From contig JARKPB010000019.1 of NCBI GenBank assembly GCA_029975475.1, positions 186,001 through 250,000 of the forward strand: 64,000 nt of DNA, written 5' to 3'. The DNA is from Anaerolineaceae bacterium (GTDB lineage Bacteria > Chloroflexota > Anaerolineae > Anaerolineales > Anaerolineaceae). Positions 48,895-57,161 of this stretch are shown here, piece after piece. Numbering within the stretch: position 1 is the first letter of the stretch; every line of letters begins with the position of its first letter. Below the pieces are notes generated by a model. It worked only from the letters and a program-made list of their open reading frames with translations. It searched no databases and was not told the origin of the DNA. Position numbers and translations under genes: made by a program.

Positions 48895-50549
48895 AACAAC
48901 TCCGCCCTCCCCTTCGCCGCCTGACGGCGCTCCTCCCGCTTTTCGCCCTGCTGTTAACCGGCTGCGCCGGCCAGGAGCAGGTCGGAGAGGTCAGCCAGAT
49001 CGTAAAGACCGAAGAAATTGTGATTGGCCTACTGTTGATCGCCGCGCTGGTGGCCATGCTGACCCAGCGCCTGCGCATCCCTTACACGGTCGGGCTGGTC
49101 CTGGTCGGTTTTGGGCTGACCCTCTTCGGTCAGATCCCCTTCCTGTTCATCACCCCGGACATCATTCTGGCGCTGCTGGTGCCGCCGCTGGTTTTCGAAG
49201 CGGCTTTTCACCTCAATTACCGCGACCTGCGCCAGAATTTGCCGGTGATCCTCTCGCTGGCCGTGCCGGGGGTCATCCTCACCACCGCGCTGGTCGGCCT
49301 GTTTGTGTTTTACTCGGCCGGGATCAGCCTGCCGGCTGCGCTGCTGTTTGGCGCTCTGGTGGCGGCGACCGACCCGGTCTCTGTGGTAGCGCTGTTTCGC
49401 AGCATGGGCGCGCCGCGCCGGCTGCAGGTGATCATCGAAGGCGAAAGCCTGCTAAACGACGGCACCGCCATCGTGGTGTTCAACCTGATGCTGCTGTTTG
49501 TGCTCACCGGGCAGTTTAACCTGCTGCAGGGCGTGGGAGAATTTTTCTTCATCGCCGGCGGCGGGCTGCTGGTGGGGCTGGTTTCCGGCATCCTCATCTC
49601 GCAGTTGATCGGGCGGATTGACAACTATCTGGTTGAAACCGCCCTGACCACCGTGCTGGCGTACGGCGCTTATCTCACCGCTGAGTATCTTATCGGGGTC
49701 AGCGGGGTGCTGGCGGTGGTGGCGGCCGGGCTTTCCGCCGGACAGTTTGGCCCGCGCGGGATGTCCCCGACCACGCGCATCGTGGTCGCCAATTTCTGGG
49801 AGTTCGCCGCCTTTCTTGCCAACTCGTTTGTCTTTCTCATCATCGGGCTGGAAATTGATTTATCCGTGTTGGTCGCCAACGCGCCGGCGATCGGCTGGGC
49901 GATTCTGGCGGTCTTGATCGCCCGCGCGGTAACCGTTTACGGCCTTTCCTGGGTAGGCAAGGGCATCCCCCTGGCCTGGAAGAACGTGCTCTTCTGGGGC
50001 GGGCTGCGCGGCGCCATTTCGCTGGCGCTGGCGCTCAGCCTGACCGCGGATATCCCCAACCGCACCCAGCTGCAGGCGATGGCGTTCGGGGTGGTGCTGT
50101 TCACCCTGCTGGTGCAGAGCCTGAGCATGAAGCCGTTTATGAAACGCTCGGGGCTGGTCTCTCAGGACCCGGCGCGTTTGGAATATGAAACCCAGCACGC
50201 CCGCGGTATCGCCCTGCGGGCGGCTCTAAACCGGCTGGAAAAGTTGAACCGCGACGGGTTGATTTCTGACCACAACTGGGATCAGGTGAAAGAACATCTG
50301 AAACACGAAATCCACAAGAGCGCAGAACGAATGCGCGACGTGCTTGAGGTCGATCCGGAATTAAGAGAAGAAGCGCTGCAGGACGCGCTGCGCGAAGGGC
50401 TGCGCGTCCAGCGCAGCACGCTGACCGAACTCTATCACAGCAACATCATCAACGAAGAAATTTATTACGAACTCGTCTCCGCCGTGGATTTCAAACTGAT
50501 TTCCGGCAACCTGCAGAACGGGAAAGACGAAGAGAAAAAAGCGGGTTAG
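48891..50549 (+). CDS. NhaP-type (CPA1) cation/proton antiporter with lipoprotein-like leader
   Basis: 552 residues. The membrane domain has about 12 helices with family motifs RIPYTVGLVLVG, ATDPVSVVALF (ion-binding Asp) and EGESLLNDGTAIVVF. A cytoplasmic tail of about 140 helical residues follows. The first 25 residues, MKQLRPPLRRLTALLPLFALLLTGC, look like a lipoprotein signal with lipobox LTGC, followed by ~20 polar residues before the usual first helix (IVIGLLLIAALVAML). CPA1 proteins normally lack this. A later start (GTG near 49019) is possible but has no good ribosome site. Start overlaps the LacI stop. Substrate Na+/K+ versus H+ by family. Confidence 0.93.
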   Translation: MKQLRPPLRRLTALLPLFALLLTGCAGQEQVGEVSQIVKTEEIVIGLLLIAALVAMLTQRLRIPYTVGLVLVGFGLTLFGQIPFLFITPDIILALLVPPLVFEAAFHLNYRDLRQNLPVILSLAVPGVILTTALVGLFVFYSAGISLPAALLFGALVAATDPVSVVALFRSMGAPRRLQVIIEGESLLNDGTAIVVFNLMLLFVLTGQFNLLQGVGEFFFIAGGGLLVGLVSGILISQLIGRIDNYLVETALTTVLAYGAYLTAEYLIGVSGVLAVVAAGLSAGQFGPRGMSPTTRIVVANFWEFAAFLANSFVFLIIGLEIDLSVLVANAPAIGWAILAVLIARAVTVYGLSWVGKGIPLAWKNVLFWGGLRGAISLALALSLTADIPNRTQLQAMAFGVVLFTLLVQSLSMKPFMKRSGLVSQDPARLEYETQHARGIALRAALNRLEKLNRDGLISDHNWDQVKEHLKHEIHKSAERMRDVLEVDPELREEALQDALREGLRVQRSTLTELYHSNIINEEIYYELVSAVDFKLISGNLQNGKDEEKKAG

Positions 50550-51400
50550 CCCTCCAGCAGCACCGCGATCCCCGATGGGCTGCGCGCCAGCCAGCCGGCT
50601 TCGCCGGCTTGAACATCCTGACCGGCCTCTTTCAGGCGCGCCAGGGCGGCTTCGCGGGCAGCCGGGTCGGGGTAGCGCAGCCGGATCGCGCGCAGCCCGG
50701 CTCTGGCGGGGTCGTTCGGCGGGCCGCCAGCGGTCTGCCAGGTGTTGACCCCGATGTGATGATGATACTCCCCGAAGGCGAGAAAAGCCGCCGCCGGGCC
50801 GTAGCGCGTGACCAGGTTCAGGCCGAGCAGGCGCTGAAAAAAAGCCACTTCCGGCTCCAGGGCGTTCACCGCCAGATGCACGTGCCCCACCCGGGTCTCG
50901 GGGTGGATCCCGTGAAATGCCAGGGGCTGCGGCCCCAGTTCGGCCAGCAAGCCGTCCAGGTCCAGCTCCCAGGTATCCATCACCAGGCGCCCTTTGTCAT
51001 CCACCGGCCAGTCCTCTTCCGGGTAATCGCGGTAAATCTCCAGGCCGTTGCCTTCCGGGTCAGCCAGGTAGAGGGCTTCGCTCACGCCGTGGTCCGCCAC
51101 ACCCTGCAGGGGCTGGCTGGTTTCAGCCAGGCGCACCAGCATGCGCGCCAGTTCCAGACGGTCAGGAACGCGCAGGGCGATGTGGTACAGCCCGGCCGCG
51201 CGCGGCAGCCGGGGCGCTCCCGGGGTGTGGAACAGGTGGAGCAGCGCTTCGCCAGAAGGCGCGCCAAGCGACACCCGCCCGGCCTGGTTTTCCAGCACGC
51301 TGAACCCCAGGATCTCGGCGTAAAAACGCTGCATTGTATCCAGATCGAGCACGTTCAATGAAACTGCGCCAAGCGCGCGGTGCGCGGTGATTTCGCTCAT
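50546..51400 (-). CDS. VOC-family extradiol dioxygenase-like protein (CatE-type)
   Basis: 284 residues with two glyoxalase/bleomycin-resistance (VOC) modules. The first contains GAVSLNVLDLDTMQRFYAEILGF, YHIALRVPDR and the end DPEGNGLEIY. The second contains VGHVHLAVNALEPEVAFFQRLLGL and FGEYHHHIGVNTW. The His in HVHLAV, the His in HHHIGV and an acidic residue near the end are candidate metal ligands, as in catechol-2,3-dioxygenases. Start ATG 51400 with AGAGGATG upstream. The reading frame stays open to 51778, but that part reads as a shadow of the GNAT gene. It overlaps the antiporter stop by 4 bp on the opposite strand. Confidence 0.9.
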   Translation of the reverse strand: MSEITAHRALGAVSLNVLDLDTMQRFYAEILGFSVLENQAGRVSLGAPSGEALLHLFHTPGAPRLPRAAGLYHIALRVPDRLELARMLVRLAETSQPLQGVADHGVSEALYLADPEGNGLEIYRDYPEEDWPVDDKGRLVMDTWELDLDGLLAELGPQPLAFHGIHPETRVGHVHLAVNALEPEVAFFQRLLGLNLVTRYGPAAAFLAFGEYHHHIGVNTWQTAGGPPNDPARAGLRAIRLRYPDPAAREAALARLKEAGQDVQAGEAGWLARSPSGIAVLLEG

Positions 51401-51462
51401 AGCATCCTCTGTATTCTTACAATATTTATCTGAATTATCCCAGCATACCACAACCCGCGCGT

Positions 51463-52290
51463 TCAGGCAAACACGCCGGTGAGGAACCGCGGCGAGAAGA
51501 GCAGGGTAAAGCCCAGCTTTTCCGCCACGCGCGCGGAGGGCAGGTTGTGCGCCCGGCACTCCCAGTGCGGGGTGAGGCCGGCCGCCAGGCACTGCTGAAG
51601 CAAGGCGGCCGCGGTCAGCGGCGCGATGCCCTGTCCGCGGTGAGCCTGGCCGGTGGTGATGCCGATGCCGCACATGTGCTCGCTGACGTATTCGCCGGTG
51701 CACCAGCAGGCGATCTCCGCGCCAATCAAGGCCGCCGCGCCCAGGCTGTACCGGGTGTAAGCCTCCACAGAGGTCCACATCCAGCCAATTTCCTTTCGGA
51801 CTTCATCCAGCCCGCGCAGGTCAGCGCGCGCCAGAAAATCCGCGTCGATTCGCTCGATGCGCAGCCATGGCGGCCCGGGCGGCAGAACCGGAAGCGCGCC
51901 GCCTTCGAAGGTGTAAAAATATTCCGTCAGGAGTTCCAGGCTGGTCCCGCCAAAAATGCTGCGCAGGTGTTCTTCCCCGCCGCCGTGAGCCAGGCGGACG
52001 CCAAACGAGCGCCGGCCCATCTGCAGCGCCGCCGGGCGGATCTCGCGCTGCACCAGCCGGGCGAGTTCTTCCGCCTGGCGGCTGTTCCAGTCTTCGACTG
52101 CCAGGTAGAAGACGTTGTTGCCCTGATCCCAGAGCAGGGCGCCGCGCTGCGGCTGCCCGGGCTCCGCCCAGAAACGCGCGGGGGAATTTCCGGCAGCGGT
52201 GGAAGCGCAAACCATTTGCAGCTGGCGGTCAGCGGCGCACAAGCAGGCGAAATCTTCGGTTTGAGAAAGGCAGATTTCCTGGATCATCAC
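51463..52290 (-). CDS. GNAT-family N-acetyltransferase
   Basis: 275 residues. The C-terminal half carries the acetyl-CoA segment GIGITTGQAHRGQGIAPLTA and the later AHNLPSARVAEKLGF, the classic GNAT motifs A and B. The N-terminal ~130 residues are a less conserved domain as in the two-lobed GNAT_acetyltran type. It begins 2 bp after the stop of the GAF-GGDEF gene, so it is probably last in that transcript. Substrate unknown. Confidence 0.88.
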   Translation of the reverse strand: MMIQEICLSQTEDFACLCAADRQLQMVCASTAAGNSPARFWAEPGQPQRGALLWDQGNNVFYLAVEDWNSRQAEELARLVQREIRPAALQMGRRSFGVRLAHGGGEEHLRSIFGGTSLELLTEYFYTFEGGALPVLPPGPPWLRIERIDADFLARADLRGLDEVRKEIGWMWTSVEAYTRYSLGAAALIGAEIACWCTGEYVSEHMCGIGITTGQAHRGQGIAPLTAAALLQQCLAAGLTPHWECRAHNLPSARVAEKLGFTLLFSPRFLTGVFA

Positions 52291-52292
52291 GG

Positions 52293-54722
52293 TCAGCGCT
52301 GGGCGGTGCGGTTGCGGCCGGATTGCTTGGCGACGTACATGGCGCGGTCAGCCGCGTCCACCAGGTCCACCAGGTCATCCAGATCGGGGGTCAGGTCCGC
52401 CACGCCAAACGAGGCGGTCAGGGCAAGGTCGCCGTACGGGGTCGGATAAGGGTTGGCACTGACCGCATGGCGCAGCCGCTCGGCCACCGCCACGCCGCTT
52501 TCCAGGTCATTTTCAGGCAGCAGGATCACATATTCATCCCCGCCCCAGCGGGCGAGCAGGTCGACCTCGCGCAGCCCCTGCTGCAGCACCTGGCCGACCG
52601 CCTTCAGGACCTCATCGCCGGTGTGGTGGCCGTAGGAATCATTGATCAGTTTGAAGTGATCCAGGTCCATCAGAATACAGGAGAGGGGACGGTGGAAGCG
52701 CCGGGCGCGCTTAATTTCGCGCCGGCCCAGTTCGTTCCATCCGCGGCGGTTGTACAACCCGGTGACGTCATCCGTGATGGCGGAACGGCGCACTTTTTCG
52801 AGCAGCAGCACCTTGGAGACCGCCAGGGCGACCTGGCTGGCGGCCTGGTCGACCAGCGCCAGTTCGGTCGGGGCGAAACGGTGGGGTTCCGGCTGGCTGA
52901 TCATCATCCCGCCGATGACGCGCCCGTCAGCAGCAAGGGGGACGGCCGCCAGGCTGGCCGGGCCGGCCCATTCAGCCAGCGGCGGCGGAACCCACTTTGA
53001 ATCGCGGATGTCCTCGATCACCAGCTTTTCGCCGCGGCGGACAGCCTCCAGCGCGGGTTCCATGGTGGAAAGATCGAGGTGCTGCCCGCCGCTGAGCGGC
53101 GCGGCCGCAGCGGTCGCGACCATGTAGGGGGTGTTTTCCGATTCCCACAGAACCACGTGCACGTTGGCGGCGTGAAAGAGCTGCAGCAGGCGCTGAGCCA
53201 CCAGGGTCAGCATGGCGTTCAGGTCGGGGGTGGCGAGCGCCAGATGGGTAATCTGGTTGAGCAGGTCCTGCTGGCGGGCGCGCTCGTGAGCGTCTTCGTA
53301 CAGCCTGGCGTTTTGAATGGCCACCGCGGCCTGGTCGGCAAACGCCTGCAGCCGCTCGGCGTGTTCCAGCGAATAGGCGTTTGGCGTGGCGCTGTCGAGG
53401 TTCAGAAAGCCGATCACCTCGCCGTGCAGCCGCAGCGGGGCGGCGGCGTAAGAACGGATCCAGGTCAACGGCTCCGAGGTGATCCAGCTCGCCTCGCCGC
53501 GCACATCCGGGATGGCCATCGGAGCGCGGGTTCGCAGCATTTTTTCCAGGTTTGCCACTTCTTTGACCCGGTAGCGCACATTCATCACATAATCGGTGGT
53601 GCCAAAGCGGTCGTAACCGACGGCGCGGACGATATGCGCCAGCCCGTCCGGTTGAATCAGCATAATATTGGCGCATTCGCTGGGCACAACCCTGCCGACA
53701 TTATCGAGAATGCGCGAGAGAACCTCATCCAGCTTGAGGGTTCCGGTCAGCGCCGCGGTGGTGTCGCGCAGCGCTTCGGCCAGCGCGCGCGCCTCGCGCA
53801 GTTCGCGTTCGGTCTCCAGGCGCGTGGACAGGTTGCGGCTGGCCAGCACCGCCCCGGCGACCGCGCCGTCCTGATCCAGCAGCGCGGACAGGCTGGTCTC
53901 CACCGCAAGGTAATCTCCAGTTTGAGCGCGCAGGCGGTGATCGAGCTGGCGGTCAGCGCCGTTTTGGAGCATTTCGGACAAAACGGCTTGAAAATTCAGA
54001 AGGTCGTCGGGGTGGAGGAGTTCGAAAACCGGGCGGCCCTGCAGTTCATCCGGCGCGTAACCCAGCTGCGCACAGGAAGAGGGGCTGGCGTAATGAATGA
54101 TCCCTTCACAATCGACCTGCAGCACCAGATCCAGGAGTGAACTGGTGATCTGGCGCAGGCGGTGTTCGGTTTCGCGCCAGTGAATCACCAGCCCGAGGGT
54201 GGCGGAGATGAGCTGCATCAATTCCAGCTCGTGCGGGCTGAACGCGGCAGCGGAGGTGTGCCGGTCCAGCCCGAAAACGCCCCACCAGCGCTCCCCGGTA
54301 AAAATCGGCGCCAGCGCCACAGCCTGGATGCCCGCCTGCTGCAAAAATGCGGCTTCAGCCAGGGCGAAATCCGCCGGCCCCCCGTGAACGACCTTGCCGG
54401 AGGCGAGGGACGCCTGCCAGCCGGTCAGGCCGCGCTCGGCCAGATCGAGATCGTTGAGCACATGCGGCTCAAGCGCGAGCGGCAGGTCGGGAGGATGATA
54501 CGCCTGGCGCAGCGTGACATGCAGGTTTTGGTCAGCGGCGGAGAAATTCTGAAACAGGAAGGCGTGGTCCGCCCCAAAGGCCTGGGCGATGCGGCGCATG
54601 GCCTCTTCCAGCGGATCGGACCAGCGCGCGGCGCGCAGCAAAAGCTGGACGGCTTCGTTAACCGCCTCCAGCGCGCTCAGACGGCGCCGTTCTGCGGTAG
54701 GAATGGTGGGTCGGTCGGTCAA
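52293..54722 (-). CDS. GAF-PAS-GAF-GAF-GGDEF diguanylate cyclase
   Basis: About 809 residues, soluble. GAF at about 25-175; PAS at about 190-300 (LLDLVLQVDCEGIIHYASPS); GAF at about 325-480 and about 495-650; GGDEF at about 655-805 with DDVTGLYNRRGW and the active-site ARWGGDEYVI. The inhibitory RxxD (REVD) is present five residues before the GGDEY, so product feedback is likely. It makes c-di-GMP. The start TTG at 54722 lies 7 bp after the HD-GYP stop. ORF extension to an ATG at 54842 lies inside the HD-GYP gene and reads as Arg/Lys-rich noise, so I prefer the TTG; the start is uncertain. Confidence 0.92.
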   Translation of the reverse strand: MTDRPTIPTAERRRLSALEAVNEAVQLLLRAARWSDPLEEAMRRIAQAFGADHAFLFQNFSAADQNLHVTLRQAYHPPDLPLALEPHVLNDLDLAERGLTGWQASLASGKVVHGGPADFALAEAAFLQQAGIQAVALAPIFTGERWWGVFGLDRHTSAAAFSPHELELMQLISATLGLVIHWRETEHRLRQITSSLLDLVLQVDCEGIIHYASPSSCAQLGYAPDELQGRPVFELLHPDDLLNFQAVLSEMLQNGADRQLDHRLRAQTGDYLAVETSLSALLDQDGAVAGAVLASRNLSTRLETERELREARALAEALRDTTAALTGTLKLDEVLSRILDNVGRVVPSECANIMLIQPDGLAHIVRAVGYDRFGTTDYVMNVRYRVKEVANLEKMLRTRAPMAIPDVRGEASWITSEPLTWIRSYAAAPLRLHGEVIGFLNLDSATPNAYSLEHAERLQAFADQAAVAIQNARLYEDAHERARQQDLLNQITHLALATPDLNAMLTLVAQRLLQLFHAANVHVVLWESENTPYMVATAAAAPLSGGQHLDLSTMEPALEAVRRGEKLVIEDIRDSKWVPPPLAEWAGPASLAAVPLAADGRVIGGMMISQPEPHRFAPTELALVDQAASQVALAVSKVLLLEKVRRSAITDDVTGLYNRRGWNELGRREIKRARRFHRPLSCILMDLDHFKLINDSYGHHTGDEVLKAVGQVLQQGLREVDLLARWGGDEYVILLPENDLESGVAVAERLRHAVSANPYPTPYGDLALTASFGVADLTPDLDDLVDLVDAADRAMYVAKQSGRNRTAQR

Positions 54723-54729
54723 TCCGTGC

Positions 54730-56202
54730 TTATCCCAATCCCGGCGCGCTGTTCCAGCGGGCGGTGAAGCGCGCGTCTTCGGGCTGCGCTTCCGCGCCTT
54801 CGCGGTAAACTTCCAGGAAAGCGCGCACGACACGCGGGTCAAACTGACTGCCGGCGCAGCGCTTGAGTTCCTCGAGCGCCTGGCGGGGGCTGCGCGCCGG
54901 ACGGTACACGCGTAAATCTATCATAGCACAAAATGCGTCCACCACGGAAAGGATGCGCGCCTCCAGCGGGATCTGGTCGCCGGCCAGGCCCTGTGGGTAC
55001 CCGTTGCCGTCGTAATGTTCGTGGTGCGCGCGGATTATCGGCGCCGCGGCCTGCAGGCGCTGGATCGAGGAGATGATCTTTTCGCCGATCGCCGGGTGCT
55101 GGCGCATCAGCGTCCATTCTTCAGCCGAGAGGCTGGCCGGTTTGGTGAGGATGCTGTCGGGAATCCCGACTTTGCCAATATCATGCAGCAGAGAAGCCCA
55201 GCTGAGGCTCTCGATGCGCTCTTCCGCCAGGCCGAGGCGGCGCGCCACGCGCTCGCACCAGCCCACCATGCTGTGCCCGTGAGCGGCGGTGTAGGCATCG
55301 CGCGCTTCCATCATGCGCGCCAGGGCAAGCACGCTTTCCAGGCGGGCGGTTTCAAGATCCGAGCGCAAACGGGCATTTTCCAGGACCACGGCGGCGTGCT
55401 GGCTGAGGGCGGCCAGGCAGCCCTGCAAATCCGCTGACCAGTCGGGCGGCTGGCGGTACAGACACACCCCCAGGGCTGACAAACGATCCTGGCAGGCCAG
55501 GACGCAGACCGCCGCGGCCTGCCAGCCAGCCTGGCGCAGGGCAGCTCCCATCCGGCTGCGGCTGGCAAAAGGCGGGCCAAAATACAGCGCCTGGCTGATG
55601 GGCGCAAGCCCGCCGGCCAGGGGCTCCAGTTCATCCAGCAGCCCGGCGCTGTCCTGCAGCGAAACCCCCTCCGCCCAGAACGGCGCCAGCCGGTTGCGGT
55701 CGACTTCCAGCATCATAACCGCCTGAGCCTCCGAGAGGTCCATTAAGGAACGGCCAATGGATCTGCCCGCCCCGCTGCCGGGGATAAAGCGCAGCTCGCC
55801 GGTGGTGCGGGCCATGCGGCGCAGCAGGGCTGAAGAGCCGTTGACCAGCTCGCAGGCTTCACCGTCGATGCCGGTCAAACGGCCCAGGGGATCAAGCAGC
55901 GCGGTCAGGCGGTGTTCGCTCCAGATCACGCTGCCGTCCGGGCGCAGCCAGCGCAGGGTCAGCAAGGCGCCGCTGGGGCAGTGGAACTCGCGCTGCATGG
56001 CAGCGCGGTCATCCGGGTGAAGCGACTGGATCAGTAAACGGGCATTCTTGTAGAAGGCTTCCGCGGGCCGGCCGGTGAGGCTGTGAGCGGACGCGTCAAT
56101 ATATTCAAGTTTTAGTGAAGGAACCAGGCGAAGAAGATAGCGGATAGCGGTTGCTCCGGGCGTTCCGCGGCCGGTAGATTTTGCCAGGCAATGCCCCTTC
56201 AA
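54730..56202 (-). CDS. HD-GYP cyclic-di-GMP phosphodiesterase with PAS-like sensor
   Basis: 490 residues. The N-terminal ~120 residues look PAS-like (SLKLEYIDASAHSLTGRPAE, then a PAC-type LRWLRPDGSVIWSEHRLTAL). A weaker GAF-like segment follows (about 135-285). The HD-GYP domain (about 310-480) has AHGHSMVGWCERVAR, LLHDIGKVGIPDSI, HHEHYDGNGYP and a final VDAFCAMIDLRVYR. All metal-binding His/Asp and the GYP triplet are present, so it should hydrolyse c-di-GMP. Start is a TTG at 56202 without a close ribosome site, so the true N-terminus may differ. Seven bp before the next GGDEF gene. Confidence 0.9.
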   Translation of the reverse strand: MKGHCLAKSTGRGTPGATAIRYLLRLVPSLKLEYIDASAHSLTGRPAEAFYKNARLLIQSLHPDDRAAMQREFHCPSGALLTLRWLRPDGSVIWSEHRLTALLDPLGRLTGIDGEACELVNGSSALLRRMARTTGELRFIPGSGAGRSIGRSLMDLSEAQAVMMLEVDRNRLAPFWAEGVSLQDSAGLLDELEPLAGGLAPISQALYFGPPFASRSRMGAALRQAGWQAAAVCVLACQDRLSALGVCLYRQPPDWSADLQGCLAALSQHAAVVLENARLRSDLETARLESVLALARMMEARDAYTAAHGHSMVGWCERVARRLGLAEERIESLSWASLLHDIGKVGIPDSILTKPASLSAEEWTLMRQHPAIGEKIISSIQRLQAAAPIIRAHHEHYDGNGYPQGLAGDQIPLEARILSVVDAFCAMIDLRVYRPARSPRQALEELKRCAGSQFDPRVVRAFLEVYREGAEAQPEDARFTARWNSAPGLG

Positions 56203-56244
56203 CGATCAACAAGGATCCTCCCGGATCGGCTGGAGTGGCTCTGG

Positions 56245-56269
56245 AAAAACACTCCGGCCTGGCGGCCGG
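56245..56269 (-). terminator. weak terminator between GGDEF and HD-GYP genes
   Basis: Arms CCGGCC and GGCCGG (56254-56269), followed on the minus strand by AGTG and five T. It lies in the 185-bp gap after the 56388 stop. Confidence 0.45.
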
Positions 56270-56387
56270 CCACTTGAACATTATAGAACGATTTGATGCC
56301 GGAGCAACCGAAAATTAAGGCGAATTTTCACCATCAAAGGAGGAAAAATAGAGACCGCGCCGGAGGAACCGGCCGCTTTCCAGCGGG

Positions 56388-57056
56388 TCAGACCCAGCGC
56401 TCAATCTCATTGACCCCGTATTTTGCCAGCAGATCATCCAGGGCTTCGCGCAGCAGCTCGGCTTCGCCCGCCTGACGCTCGGCAGCCAGTTTCGCCAGGC
56501 GTTCCAGCTGGGTCTGGGTAAAATGCGAGGTCTTGGGCACCATTTTTTCATCGTAAGCCAGGCGCACTTTATTGCGTCCGGTCAGTTTGGCGCGGTAGAG
56601 AGCCTGATCCGCCTTGCGCAGCAGCTCGGATTTCAGCCGGCCGTCCAGGGGGTAGCAGGCCAGCCCGGCGCTGATGGTCAGGCCGTCCACCGCCGGTCCG
56701 CCCTCCATCGTGGGGATCTGCGCGGCGGCCACGGCGGTGCGGGCTTTCTCCAGCAGCAAGAACGCCTGCTCGCGTTCCAGTCCGGGAAAGAGCACGGCGA
56801 ACTCATCCCCGCCGTAGCGCGTCAGGACGCCCGCATCGCCGAAGATTTCGGTTAACCGTCCGGCGAGCGCGACCAGGACGGCATCGCCGGCGGCGTGCCC
56901 GAAGGTTTCGTTGACCCGCAGGAAGTTATCAATGTCCACAAACGCCAGGCTGACGGGGGCTTCGCTGCCGCGGCGCTCTTCCAGAGCGCGTTCGAGCAGG
57001 TCGTGGAAATCTTTGCGGGTCATCAATCCGGTTAGCGCGTCTTTTAATGGGTTCAT
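56388..57056 (-). CDS. stand-alone GGDEF diguanylate cyclase
   Basis: 222 residues. The GGDEF domain begins almost at once: DALTGLMTRKDFHDLLE, then FVDIDNFLRVNETFGHAAGD and RYGGDEFAVLF, ending YRAKLTGRNKV. The active-site motif is intact. No RxxD I-site is seen five residues upstream, so feedback inhibition is unlikely. The last ~45 residues form a helical tail. There is no sensor domain, so activity is probably set by expression. It has its own strong AT-rich promoter with palindromes, and lies upstream of the HD-GYP gene in the same direction. Confidence 0.93.
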   Translation of the reverse strand: MNPLKDALTGLMTRKDFHDLLERALEERRGSEAPVSLAFVDIDNFLRVNETFGHAAGDAVLVALAGRLTEIFGDAGVLTRYGGDEFAVLFPGLEREQAFLLLEKARTAVAAAQIPTMEGGPAVDGLTISAGLACYPLDGRLKSELLRKADQALYRAKLTGRNKVRLAYDEKMVPKTSHFTQTQLERLAKLAAERQAGEAELLREALDDLLAKYGVNEIERWV

Positions 57057-57114
57057 AATATATTATCCTTATAGAATATATTAATATAATATATTGATAT
57101 ATTATGTTTGTCAA
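57055..57114 (-). promoter_or_regulatory. GGDEF-gene promoter inside an AT-rich palindrome cluster
   Basis: TTGACA (57109-57114), a 17-bp spacer and TATTAT (57086-57091) on the minus strand. Three palindromes follow each other: 57086-57105 (9-bp arms), 57077-57088 (TATATTAATATA) and 57055-57066 (ATAATATATTAT, over the start codon). A ribosome site AAGGAT lies between. Confidence 0.75.
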
Positions 57115-57149
57115 GCCCCTTTTTCTTTCCCCCGCCGGCCGACCTGGCC

Positions 57150-57155
57150 TATAAT
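57150..57155 (+). promoter_or_regulatory. -10 element giving a leaderless mRNA
   Basis: TATAAT ends 6 nt before the ATG at 57162, so transcription would begin at or near the start codon. No ribosome site is present. The -35 is unclear. Confidence 0.5.
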
Positions 57156-57161
57156 TGATCC

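Noticed and set aside
51401-51778. N-terminal extension of the VOC-family protein
   Set aside because: The extra 126 residues read as a Gly/Arg-rich shadow of the GNAT gene, while the ATG at 51400 has a ribosome site and begins the conserved VOC fold.
57055-57114. Replication origin, because of extreme AT content
   Set aside because: There are no DnaA boxes or dnaA/dnaN/gyr genes; a consensus promoter explains the location better.
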